Origin: Bugula neritina
Lineage: Eukaryota; Bryozoa; Gymnolaemata; Cheilostomatida; Bugulidae
NCBI GenBank assembly: GCA_964035545.1
Contig: OZ037767.1
Location: forward strand, 29,741,628-29,805,627
Reading direction: 5' to 3'
Length of the DNA: 64,000 nucleotides
Shown: one piece after another, positions 36,601 through 46,233 of the stretch
Layout of the letters: every line of letters starts with the position of its first letter
How positions within the stretch are numbered: position 1 is the first letter of the stretch
Notes under the pieces: model-generated
Databases searched by the model: none
What the model saw: the letters and a program-made list of their open reading frames with translations, nothing else
What the model was told of the DNA's origin: nothing
Made by a program: the position numbers and the translations under genes

Positions 36601-39600
36601 GTAAATCGTCTCCCCATACCTGAACCACCAGTTTTCTGTGGCAACCCTCTTGAGTATGCTGATTGGGAAATTTCCCTTAGAACTCTTATTGAGAGAACTA
36701 ATATTCCTGAATCTGATAGAATTCATTATTTGAAAAAATATGTGGGAGGTAGTGCAAGGGAGGCAATTAGTGGATATTTCCTACTAAATTGTGATGATGC
36801 ATATTGTAAGGCAAAGGAAATTTTACGTGAACGTTTTGGTTCTAGCTATACAGTAGCTGAATCCTTTAGAACAAAACTAAATAATTGGCCTAAGATCAAA
36901 CCTCATGACAGAATTTCTATTCAGAAATATTCAGATTTCTTGTGCCAATGTGAAGCTGCCATGCTTAGATTTGATGAGTTAAATATTCTCAATGATTCCC
37001 AGCAAAATAAATCCATGTATGAAAAACTTCCTGACTGGATGTCAAGTAGGTGGAAAAGGAAGTTAACGCAATTTAGAAAGGCAAATGGTGCTTATCCAAA
37101 GTTTGGCTTGTTTGTAGAGTTTGTAAAAACTGAATCTGATATTATTAATGACCCTGTGACAGCTAGTGTGGACCATGCTGATAGGATAGATGCTAAAAGA
37201 CCAATAAGCAGCAGTTATAGTAAACCAGTGGCTAACACACGTGTAACTTCTCTTACATCAAGCAAGCACTGTATATTTTGTGACATGAGTAACCACGAAA
37301 TTGATGAATGCTTCAAGTTTGGCAAGTTGTCAGTACATGAAAGAAAGCAGTATGCAAGTAGATATAAGCTTTGTTTTCAATGCCTTAAGGCAAATCACAT
37401 CAAGGCTCAATGCAACAAAGTATGTATCTGCAAAAAATGCCAAGGCAAGCACCCCACTAGCATGCATTATGGTAGTACACGTGACAATGCAGGGAATATT
37501 GGAAGGTCTCCGTCTAATAGTGGAAATTATACCCAAAATGATGGTCATTATAGTAGCAAAGTTACTAGCAAAAGCAGTGTAACCAATGATAAAGGAAATG
37601 TAGCATCAAACATAGATAGTGCTAGCAATGCAAACAACTGTAGTACTGTAAGAGCTAATTCTGGCCTGAGTTCCATGGTAGTGCCAGTCTGGCTGTGTGA
37701 TGCAAGTGCACCCGAAAAGGAAATCTTGGTATATGCTATGCTTGATACCATGTCTGACACTACCTTTATTACAACTCAAGCAGCAGATTGTTTAAATGCA
37801 CCAGGTGAAGCAACCTCATTAAAACTTACAACTATGAATGGCACTAAAAGCTCAAATGAATGCTGTAGGTACAGTGGTTTGATGGTTCGTGGGTATAACA
37901 ATGCTGACAAAATAGCTATTCCTTGTGCATATTCAACTAAAGTTATTCCCCTTGACAAGTCACATATTCCATCTGCCAAAGTAGCAAATGCATGGCCTCA
38001 TTTGCAGCAAATAGCACATGAATTCCCAAGTCTTGAAAATGTACCAGTTTCTATGCTAATTGGTTATGATGTGTCTAAAGCACTTATGCCACAGCAGTTA
38101 ATAGTAGGATCTCATGACACTGACCCATTTGCTGTTAGAACACCTCTAGGGTGGTGCATTGTGGGAAATACCAGCTACCCTGGCAGTAAGCAATTTAGCA
38201 CGTGCTGTAGGACAGTAACCTTGACCAATGAGCATGCATGCAAAAATGAACAGACAGCTGTAACCTTTGATTGTGCTACTGCAAACTCAAGCAAGCAAAT
38301 ATTGCCTCAAAATGTACTTGAATTGCTACAGCAAGACTTCATGGAAAATCAAACTAGAGCATGCACAACTATGTCACAAGAAGATAAGCTATTTGTTTCC
38401 AAATTAGAAGCAGGTATTGAGCAAAATGAAGGGGGTTATATCACCATGCCTTTGCCATTTAAAACTGATGCCAAGCCCTACCTACCCAATAACCGCTTGA
38501 TGGCTGAAAAGCGACTTGAGTCACTTAAGACTAAACTTAGCAAGAATGAGCACTTGAAGCAGGATTATTTAAAATTCATGAATGACGTAATTGATGCTGG
38601 TGATGCTGAGCTAGTGCCAGAGTGTGAAAAATCTCAAAACAACAGTACATGGTACATACCACATTTTGGTGTCTATCATCCCAAAAAACCAAGGAAAATC
38701 CGAGTAGTTTTTGATTGTAGTGCTAAATATGCAAACCTGTCTCTCAATGACCATCTTATTCAGGGCCCTGACCTAATGAATAGGCTGGTAGGTGTTCTAC
38801 ACAGATTTAGAAAAGGCCAAGTAGGGATTATGTGCGACATACAGAAAATGTTTCACATGTTCAAAGTTCACAAAAATGACAGAGACTACCTTCGGTTTTT
38901 ATGGTACACTGATGCTAGTTTAACAAAAGTAGCAGAGTACAGAATGACTGTACATTTGTTTGGTGCGACATCTTCACCAGGATGCGCCACCTTTGGTTTA
39001 CGTTACTTGGCAAATAAAAATCACGATGCAAACGATGAACACAGTGTTAGAGCTAAAGATTTTATAATCAATGATTTCTATGTTGATGATGGATTATTGA
39101 GCTTAAATTCAGTAACAGACATGGCCAATGTAATTTCTCAAGCAGTGGATCTTTGCAAAACAGGAAATATTAGGTTGCATAAGTTTGTAAGCAACAGTAC
39201 ACAGCTCCTAGATACAATACCAAATTCAGAAAAAGCTGAAACAATTAAGGACTTGAATTTGAACACAGGCAACAGTGTTCTGCCCATGGAAAGAGCATTA
39301 GGCATTAAATGGTGCACGCAGTCTGACAATTTTAAATTCTCAATGAATCTCAAACAAATCGAGCCAGCTACAAAGCGTAGAATTTTGTCAACAGTAGCAT
39401 CTTTATTTGACCCTCTAGGCTTCTTATCTCCTTTCATACTGTGTGGCAAAAAGATTTTGCAATCTATATGTAAAGATGGGACAACATGGGATGCCCCAGT
39501 AAATGAAGATGTTAGTGCTCAGTGGCTCTCCTGGAAACATGAATTTAACATGCTAGACAATGTAGCAATACCTAGATGCATATATCCTGCTAATTTTGAT

Positions 39601-42600
39601 ACAATTGTGAAAACTGAGCTGCATCACTTTTCAGATGCTAGTGCAATAGGTTATGGTCAATGCTCCTATATCAGACTTGTAAACAACCATGGTGATGTTC
39701 ATGTTGCTTTGCTTAGCGCTAAATCCAGAGTAATTCCATTGAATAAGTCAGTAACCATACCTCGGGCTGAACTACAAGCAGCTGTAATGTCTGCAAAATT
39801 GGCTGATTCTCTTAAAGCAGATCTTAAAATTGAAAATATCACAGATGAAATATTTTGGACAGATTCAAAAGTTGTTCTAGGCTACATAACCAATGAGGTA
39901 AAGAGGTTTCATGTTTATGTTGCAAATAGAGTGCAACAAATTAGAGATCTTAGTACACCTAACCAATGGCAGTACATTAACACACAATCTAACCCAGCTG
40001 ATATAGCATCTAGGGGAATTTCATCTATTGCCAAGTTGCTAGATTCCTGTTGGTTCAATGGGCCTGGCTTTCTACACGAGTCAGATTTGACTCACATGCT
40101 AACCACTCGGAACAAATTTGATATTGCTAGTGATGACCCAGAGGTCAAAGCCACCACACATGTTGTTGCAGTAAATGACCTCAGTAAATCATGGAATGAG
40201 AAATTCAAAGCTTTCTCTAGCCTCTCATCAGCTGTTAGAGCAATTAGTACACTACAAAAGATAGCTAGGGCTAAATGTAAACAAACCAAAACCACAGTTA
40301 TGTCAGATGTGGCATCAACTGAAAAGGCAAAGATGCAAATTTTAAAATGGGCTCAAATGGAGTTCCTAGCTAATGAATGCAAGGAAATTAAGGCTGGAAA
40401 AGTTACCAAGAGTAACAAAATACTCAAACTTGACCCATTTACTGATAAAAATGATATGCTAAGAGTAGGGGGAAGACTAAAAAATTCAAGCCTTGCCTAT
40501 GGTGAAAAGCACCCTATTATTTTGCCAAAAAAGTCTCACATCACTAAGTTAGTAGTTGACCACTGTCACAAACAAGTAATGCACCAAGGTCGAGGGATGA
40601 CAATTGCTCAAATTCAAAATTCAGGCTATTGGATTTTAGGCTGTAATTCTTTGGTCTCCTCTCAAATAGCTAATTGTGTCACATGTAGGAAAACACGAAG
40701 TGCACCAGAAATTCAAAAAATGGCAGATTTACCATCTAAACGAATAGAACCAACCCCTCCATTCACATATGTAGGCAGTGATTGTTTTGGCCCATTTGTT
40801 GTTAAGGATAACAGAAAAGAATTAAAAAAATATGGGGTTATATTCACATGCATGGCTTCTAGGGCTATTCACATTGAGTTAGTGGACGATTTATCTACTG
40901 ATGCCTTTATAAATGCATTGCGCTGTTTCATAGCTATTAGAGGGCCCATCAGACAATTACACACTGATAGGGGAACTAATTTTATAGGTGCTGCTAATGA
41001 GCTAGCAAGTGTTGCAAAAGAAGCAACTAGAAAAATTGAAAGCTTTTCTGAAAGTAATAGCTTCGAGTGGGTTACAAACACTCCCCACTCAAGTCACATG
41101 GGTGGTGTCTGGGAGCGCCACATAAGAACAATCAGGTCTGTCTTAAACTCAATGCTAGCTATAAACAGCACAAGGCTAGATACTAGTACACTGCGGACTT
41201 TATTATATGAGGTAATGGCAATAGTTAACTGCAGGCCACTAATATCTCAAACAGATGAAAATTACCCAATGCCACTAACTCCCAACCAACTATTAACTAT
41301 GAAGTCCAAAGTAGTGTTGCCTCCTCCTGGTCAATTTGATGAACAAGATGTATACTGTAGAAAACGTTGGAGAGTAGTTCAAGGGTTGGTAAATCAATTT
41401 TGGAAACGTTGGCGCACTCATTATTTGCAACAAATTCAATCCAGGCCAAAATGGTTGAAAAGGGCTGCTAACATTGCTGTGGGAGATGTAGTACTTTTAG
41501 TTAGTGATGACAAAAACAGGCGAGATTGGCCATTAGGCAGAGTAGTGGAAGTATTTCCTAGTGATGACAACTTAGTTAGGAGAGTTAGGCTTAGCATAGC
41601 TGATGCAGAAAAGTTAGACAGAAAGGGTAGAAGAATAAAATCAGAAACACAGCTTGAGAGGCCAATTCAAAAACTAATCTTCTTGTTTAGGCCCTCCTAA
41701 ATTTGATACGTGCCCTAAATGAATTAGAACCTACTGAAAGTTAATTTTTTTTGAATCAGTTTAGTTAATTTCCCTGAGTGAAATTAAAGGGGGGAGTGTA
41801 AAGGATCTAACAAAGAAGCATGATAGCCCTTGTTACAAATACCACTAGAACTTTTATTTTTAGCTTTTAATGGTGATATTTGTTATTATTAGATAGTTCA
41901 TTCTCCTGTGCAGCAATCAGCTGCCTAATAATAGGTAAAGCCTAACCGCCACCTTTGTTGAAGTCAGCTTTTATGGGTTTGACAGGAACTGATCCATCTT
42001 CCTTTATGAGGTCATTACATGTGCCCCATAGTTAGCTGACCCTAATTATAGCTAAATTTAGATGTAATTACCTTTTCTTTGTGATTGCCCTGGTATTTAA
42101 GGCAGCATTGAAACTCCAAAAAGACAGTCACTCATGTAGCCTAAGCTGAGCTACTTATTTTGTTAAGTTAAGTGACAAAGAGCTAAATTTTGAAGATATT
42201 ATAGCAAGCTCGTCAAGAGAATAAAGGTATTTTATTATTATTCTTTGCTATTTTTAACTTGATAATGCTTTATGTCTTTTATTACAATTTTTATTGCTGT
42301 TATATTTTAATATTATATCGTGATGTTTGCTGGTATTTGAACAACTGTATTGTATGAGTTTTAGCACACCTATATGTATTCTTTATGTTACTTGTAGTTT
42401 TTACGATTTAGAAGAAAATTAATAAAAGTGAGAGATTTGTTAAAACTTCTTCTCAGTCCGTACCAAAACCATTTTTGTGGCGAGACCTTGCTCAACAATT
42501 ATTATACACATATATAAAGTGTATAGCCTTTGAAACTATTCACTCTGTATATAATAAGGTTTAAACATTTACGGTGTTCAACGGATAAATTATAGACTGT

Positions 42601-44966
42601 TACATTGTATAATTCTGCAAATAAAACATTATACTCAATATTGTGCATATGTGATAAACTGCAAGAAGCACCAAACGCAGTATAGTTTTACTCACCACCA
42701 AAGCTATCTTGTTCATGTAATAGTACTATAGTTCCTCCACTGTTTGTACCAGCTGATGTCAATGATGTGGCAGCAGTTTTTATGAGTTTGAATTTCCCAC
42801 GAGTTTCTAGGTCAGCATACCACTGTGGTTATGTAATACAAAAGGTCAGCAGCTTAACCCTTACGCGATCAATGGACCATATATGTCCCTGAAAGCGACA
42901 CTATCCACAGATCAATGGACCATATATGGTCTTTTAGGTAAATAAACGATAGCGCTTACTTTAAACTTCCAGTTTTCAACCGAAAAGCCTAAAAGTTTTT
43001 GTAATTGATGTTGATAGGGCAGCTTAGTAATTTTGGGATAATTAGAGCCCTTAAATCTGATTAAATTAATAGCTACCAAGCCAGCTAGTTGCTTTTCAAT
43101 TTAATCTCTAAATTTCAGAATTGTCGGTAAATATTAACGCTACTTTTAAATGCATGAAACTGCTGTCAAATCATAGAGAGCCAGTTTATTTTATTCAGAT
43201 TACATTTAGAAGAACATCTAAATAAACAGAAATGTTAAAGTCACTATATTTTGAATCATATTATAAATTAATTTTATCATTTTGAATTTTCAATTTTAAA
43301 ATGGCGGTTTTGAGAGGTCAAATTAAAATGACTTATTTTAGCTAGAATTGAGGTCTCCCGTCACTTTAAGAAGCTTTTTATAAAAGAAGATACTCTTAAA
43401 ATTATAATACCCAGTTTATTTAAAGCCAAAATCAAGTGTAACTTTTTAATAATGAAATTGAAAGTTAAGCAAAATTTGTTAGCAAATTTCGCGATAAACT
43501 CAAACGAGGCTTAAAATTACGTAACTTCAAAGTTGATCGCCAAAGGGTTAAATAACATGTGCACATGAATGAGCCGCCTATGAAAATTCATAGATGCATT
43601 TTTGTCTTTAAAATCAAACAGGTTCTTTGAATATGCTAAGTAAAAATTTTATTATATATTAATTTTGAAAAGATATAGCAAGCACTGGGCTAGTCAGCGA
43701 TTTAATTCCCAGTTTTGGCGATTGGTGGTGTTAGTAAGAGTAACCAGTCAAGAGTCAAAATTGCTGTCTTGTCACAATATAGGCATATCTGTGTGAGCTA
43801 AATGGATTTTTAGTATATTACATCATAAACTGTAAGATAAAAGTTTCACTAAATGAGAATTTAATGTAAAAAAAGAAGCAAATATTGAAAAGTGTGTCCT
43901 CATTCACGCTGTTTGAACACACATGAAGTTTTCCTTCTGCCTGCCAAGTGAAGCAGTGTTTATGCCAGCCATACAGTGTGTACATAGGTGTGTTGGTCAA
44001 CTTCATTCTGTATTTTCTTTTGATAGTCTCTCTTATTATATTGCGGCTGGTAAATCTTAAAGCAAACTCATTATCTTCACCTGCCAGGTAACACAAATAA
44101 AATTTTGTTTCTACTGCAGCCTCAAAATTATTCTAGTTATGAGTTGGGTATTATATCATATATAATTATAATGGAGCAATGAAATTACTGATTCAGTAGA
44201 AGCTAGCGAGGATGACCTTAATCATGTTGTGATTAGCTGCTCAAGTGTTAAATAATGTTTTTGTATTTTATGATGACAAATCTAAAACAATAAGATGTTT
44301 TAGATTATATTTTAAATGTTGAATATAAAAACAAACTTATATTAAATCAGATTACCTGGGACAGAAATAGAAAACAGGTATCTGCCAGTTTCAGTTGATA
44401 GGAAACCTTTAGAAAGCCAGAAACAGCAGGTAAAGTTTGAGAGTGCAGGTAAGTTTTCCTGGTATACATAATCAGTAGTAGATCTGTGTTGTGTGTATAC
44501 TGGGAGTTGCTTGCTCCTGCCACCTTTAGAACATAAATGTTAAGGTGTGTTGCTTAGCAGAATGTTGAGAGTTTTAGACTAATTTAGAAGTATTGAACAC
44601 TGAGTATCATATTTGAATATACAGTATTACAAACATATTACAAATTTATTGAAGCTGTTTAAAGTATATTACAGATATATTACAAAGATGCTGCAGGAAT
44701 AGTTAAAAATCAACTATTTTTTTAAAAACAATTTGCAAAGTCTAAAATTCAAAGGCAAAGTTTGCCAAAAACTGCTGTTGAAAGATTTTTGCAATACAAA
44801 TAATTAAAATGTCTACATATGAAATAACGTTTGGAACCTTACAGTTGGTATAGGGGTTGTATATAATAAAGTATTATATTATGTTATATTAAATACAGCA
44901 TGAACACTCACCTGAAATAAAGCCACAATTTGAGTAGAAAATAATCAAAGTGTGTAGAAAAAGCAT
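33657..44966 (-). CDS. G5: secreted pentraxin-PAN protein, 327 aa, interrupted in intron 4 by a retrotransposon
   Basis: Exons: 44912-44966, 44356-44523, 43923-44080, 42696-42822, 34255-34437, 33657-33949. The type-A signal peptide is followed by SKQLPVYTQHRS. Exon 3 reads GEDNEFALRF, keeping the calcium-ligand Asp-Asn pair, and exon 4 keeps HEQDSFGG. The exon-3 donor (CAT/GTGTGTTC) is weaker than the usual GTGAGTTTG; G7 shares it. Intron 4 has grown to about 8.3 kb through a BEL/Pao insertion on the opposite strand, and intron 3 holds a piggyBac-type MITE. All exons stay open, so the gene may still be expressed if the large intron is spliced. The PAN exon has the SATQC variant seen in G2 and ends YTSKDC rather than YTSRDC. 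Confidence 0.85.
34522..35222 (+). repeat. 5' LTR of the BEL/Pao element
   Basis: 701 bp starting TGTAAAGGATC and ending GCTCAACA. Same length as the 3' copy at offset 7275, with no mismatch noticed. Contains a TATTTAAG box and AATAAA signals. Confidence 0.95.
34819..34826 (+). promoter_or_regulatory. Candidate TATA box in the LTR
   Basis: TATTTAAG lies in the middle of the LTR, about 120 bp before the first AATAAA (34945-34950). That spacing is plausible for a short R region. A second AATAAA is at 35146-35151. The transcription start was not determined. Confidence 0.4.
35223..35766 (+). other. Leader of the BEL/Pao element
   Basis: 544-nt untranslated leader. No convincing tRNA primer-binding site directly follows the LTR; the nearest TGG-type start is about 20 nt in (TGGTGAAGC). 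A frame without ATG at 35321-35527 ends with SIHSGSRRRG, echoing the SIHSGSR at the start of gag, and GGTGAGCAA nearby (about 35506) could be a splice donor. Confidence 0.5.
35767..41700 (+). CDS. gag-pol: BEL/Pao gag-pol polyprotein, 1977 aa
   Basis: Uninterrupted frame. The first ATG is at 35767 (MSSIHSGSR); the frame opens slightly earlier at GTG codons that would not be used in an animal. Order of domains: a charged, coiled-coil gag N-terminus; a DUF1759-like gag region starting near PEPPVFCGN (285); a CCHC zinc knuckle C536-C539-H544-C549 preceded by another Cys-rich segment (from C502); an aspartic protease with LDTMSDTTF (Asp660), where the usual Gly of D-[ST]-G is Met; reverse transcriptase with Asp1024 and YVDD at 1105-1108; the Pao-specific SLFDPLGFLSPF linker; RNase H with Asp1290, Glu1335, Asp1366 and Asp1412; integrase zinc-binding HHCC (about 1599-1640); integrase core Asp1672, Asp1734, Glu1783; and a C-terminal DUF5641-like block. 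It supplies particle formation, reverse transcription and integration for the element. Confidence 0.95.
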   Translation: MSSIHSGSRISETKKSSRTRGLSEKAQENELVKGLKSVNSCIRKFNKLLKSQPVNNPENISEMQSAVLEAQTELHVLGNLPTSSSSEDLSEVAKQVETMAKVLESMQKSTEIDQGQHSASPPLEVQSPKHSTKASSISAKSNRSIRVVKNKLAAANVDIELETLRKQAQLKAQIDAMQLELQASELEAKKQRIMVRRDVLEEYDVDEREEIEDALDVISLHGDPIIPPLERVAVGENLNVIAPSLNNEHPAIGNGQSLSSKNISDIHVLADSITKAMHVNRLPIPEPPVFCGNPLEYADWEISLRTLIERTNIPESDRIHYLKKYVGGSAREAISGYFLLNCDDAYCKAKEILRERFGSSYTVAESFRTKLNNWPKIKPHDRISIQKYSDFLCQCEAAMLRFDELNILNDSQQNKSMYEKLPDWMSSRWKRKLTQFRKANGAYPKFGLFVEFVKTESDIINDPVTASVDHADRIDAKRPISSSYSKPVANTRVTSLTSSKHCIFCDMSNHEIDECFKFGKLSVHERKQYASRYKLCFQCLKANHIKAQCNKVCICKKCQGKHPTSMHYGSTRDNAGNIGRSPSNSGNYTQNDGHYSSKVTSKSSVTNDKGNVASNIDSASNANNCSTVRANSGLSSMVVPVWLCDASAPEKEILVYAMLDTMSDTTFITTQAADCLNAPGEATSLKLTTMNGTKSSNECCRYSGLMVRGYNNADKIAIPCAYSTKVIPLDKSHIPSAKVANAWPHLQQIAHEFPSLENVPVSMLIGYDVSKALMPQQLIVGSHDTDPFAVRTPLGWCIVGNTSYPGSKQFSTCCRTVTLTNEHACKNEQTAVTFDCATANSSKQILPQNVLELLQQDFMENQTRACTTMSQEDKLFVSKLEAGIEQNEGGYITMPLPFKTDAKPYLPNNRLMAEKRLESLKTKLSKNEHLKQDYLKFMNDVIDAGDAELVPECEKSQNNSTWYIPHFGVYHPKKPRKIRVVFDCSAKYANLSLNDHLIQGPDLMNRLVGVLHRFRKGQVGIMCDIQKMFHMFKVHKNDRDYLRFLWYTDASLTKVAEYRMTVHLFGATSSPGCATFGLRYLANKNHDANDEHSVRAKDFIINDFYVDDGLLSLNSVTDMANVISQAVDLCKTGNIRLHKFVSNSTQLLDTIPNSEKAETIKDLNLNTGNSVLPMERALGIKWCTQSDNFKFSMNLKQIEPATKRRILSTVASLFDPLGFLSPFILCGKKILQSICKDGTTWDAPVNEDVSAQWLSWKHEFNMLDNVAIPRCIYPANFDTIVKTELHHFSDASAIGYGQCSYIRLVNNHGDVHVALLSAKSRVIPLNKSVTIPRAELQAAVMSAKLADSLKADLKIENITDEIFWTDSKVVLGYITNEVKRFHVYVANRVQQIRDLSTPNQWQYINTQSNPADIASRGISSIAKLLDSCWFNGPGFLHESDLTHMLTTRNKFDIASDDPEVKATTHVVAVNDLSKSWNEKFKAFSSLSSAVRAISTLQKIARAKCKQTKTTVMSDVASTEKAKMQILKWAQMEFLANECKEIKAGKVTKSNKILKLDPFTDKNDMLRVGGRLKNSSLAYGEKHPIILPKKSHITKLVVDHCHKQVMHQGRGMTIAQIQNSGYWILGCNSLVSSQIANCVTCRKTRSAPEIQKMADLPSKRIEPTPPFTYVGSDCFGPFVVKDNRKELKKYGVIFTCMASRAIHIELVDDLSTDAFINALRCFIAIRGPIRQLHTDRGTNFIGAANELASVAKEATRKIESFSESNSFEWVTNTPHSSHMGGVWERHIRTIRSVLNSMLAINSTRLDTSTLRTLLYEVMAIVNCRPLISQTDENYPMPLTPNQLLTMKSKVVLPPPGQFDEQDVYCRKRWRVVQGLVNQFWKRWRTHYLQQIQSRPKWLKRAANIAVGDVVLLVSDDKNRRDWPLGRVVEVFPSDDNLVRRVRLSIADAEKLDRKGRRIKSETQLERPIQKLIFLFRPS
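41786..41796 (+). promoter_or_regulatory. Polypurine tract
   Basis: AAAGGGGGGAG directly abuts the 3' LTR, the expected primer site for plus-strand DNA synthesis. Confidence 0.85.
41797..42497 (+). repeat. 3' LTR of the BEL/Pao element
   Basis: Second 701-bp LTR, TGTAAAGG...CTCAACA, followed by the ATTA target duplication. Confidence 0.95.
42858..43547. mobile_element. piggyBac-type MITE in G5 intron 3
   Basis: A 690-bp insertion flanked by TTAA on both sides (42854-42857 and 43548-43551). The ends are CCCTTACGCGATCAA and, reversed, CCCTTTGGCGATCAA. CCC termini plus a TTAA duplication are the hallmark of piggyBac elements. The homologous intron of G7 has a single TTAA at the equivalent point (about 55286), the empty site. 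Near the left end a 19-bp motif containing GATCAATGGACCATATATG is directly repeated. No transposase. Confidence 0.85.
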
Positions 44967-45507
44967 ATTCAGCGTTAAGCTGGTGCCTTCTTTATTAGAG
45001 ATGCACATATTTTGAAGCGCCTTCAAACTACATCTCAAGTTTTAACTAAACAACTGAAGAAAGTAATATATATATGTATATTAATATGTAGTATCAAAAA
45101 GATTATTGATTTCCAACATTTTTAATTTACTTATGCATATATATAATTTCTTCAACCTATAATTGCATCTATTTTATTGCCTTTTCTAATTAAGTTCATA
45201 AACAAAGACTCGTTTGTTAATATGCAGGTACTGGAAAGAAAAGAAATTTTACTGTCCATCACTTCTACAAGGCAAAGCTTTAAAGACATGTTTTATATCT
45301 GCAGCTAATAATTTAATTCATTAAGCAGATTAAGACCATTGGATGTGCGACTTAATATTCAAAGGTAGTTGGCAACTTAACAACTCATCAATTATTTTAT
45401 TATATATATTCAACTATATTACCAATAATACTTTATATTGAGTTTTCACTGTTGATGAGTAAAGGTATATAACACCTATATACCTATACGTAACTGTTAT
45501 TACATAC

Positions 45508-45601
45508 CCTGTTTCATTATTTATAGCAGGAGCATCAAACAAACCTGCCAACACATTATCCAATTCAACTGGTTGAGTCAATATTCTGTTCAAACAATTC
45601 C
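45508..45601 (-). other. E0: conserved exon-like block upstream of G5
   Basis: 94 nt with the same acceptor, donor and frame (NCLNRILTQPVELDNVLAG) as the G4 copy. Sequence past the donor drifts out of frame relative to the G4 copy, so coding, if any, stops at the donor. Confidence 0.45.
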
Positions 45602-46233
45602 CTGGTGACAGGTAATGACATGTGCTATAAAACCGTATTGTAAGCAAGCAAATTAAGTCAATATTAATATAATATTATTGCTTGAAAGTCAACAAACCTT
45701 TGTGTATTAATGTTATAAGCATTACCATGTATGATTGTAACATCTAAATTACTTATGTGTTTATATGTGATATACATATATATAATTAAATCTTAAATAA
45801 AACAGCACAAAAAGAAAAAAAAATTAATTGTATAAAGTGACAATCTTTTGAATAGCTGAAGCACTGAGCTAACCTAACAACAAAATTTCTATGGCACTAA
45901 TAGGTTATTGTCTTCTCCTGAAAACTTTTCAATATAAGACTTGCACTTAGGCCAAAGAGCCACAACTCTAATAAATGATGCATTCATTGTACATTGTGCA
46001 TTCATTACTTGCAGAAAAATCTTGCAGTGCTAACAAAACTTACAAAAAATAAAAAATATTCTACACAATAAAACCGGAACACGTTTTAAACTCGATATCC
46101 GATTTGCAAAAATTGTTCTTTACAGCATTTTTCTGCAATTAAACACAAAGAAATAAATAGACACAGATATTATACATATTATATAATGATTTATTAACTA
46201 TTACATCATACAGTCACTATATGCTGAGTATAA
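45602..46233. other. Spacer between G5 and G6
   Basis: Homologous to the spacer after G8. TTTATT at 46190-46195 is the G6 poly(A) signal on the minus strand. No other gene. Confidence 0.6.

Larger units (their letters stand above)
34522..42497 (+). mobile_element. Apparently intact BEL/Pao LTR retrotransposon
   Basis: A 7976-bp element with two 701-bp LTRs (TG...CA) that I could not tell apart by eye, one long gag-pol frame and a polypurine tract. It is flanked by ATTA on both sides (34518-34521 and 42498-42501). The matching intron of G7 (about 54925-54945) contains the uninterrupted target CATAATTATTATACA, which confirms both the boundaries and the 4-bp duplication. Insertion therefore happened after the G5/G7 split. 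It lies antisense to its host gene. Confidence 0.95.

Noticed and set aside
36141-41081. Several antisense frames of 67-167 aa within the retrotransposon
   Set aside because: Shadows of the gag-pol frame; no recognisable domains.
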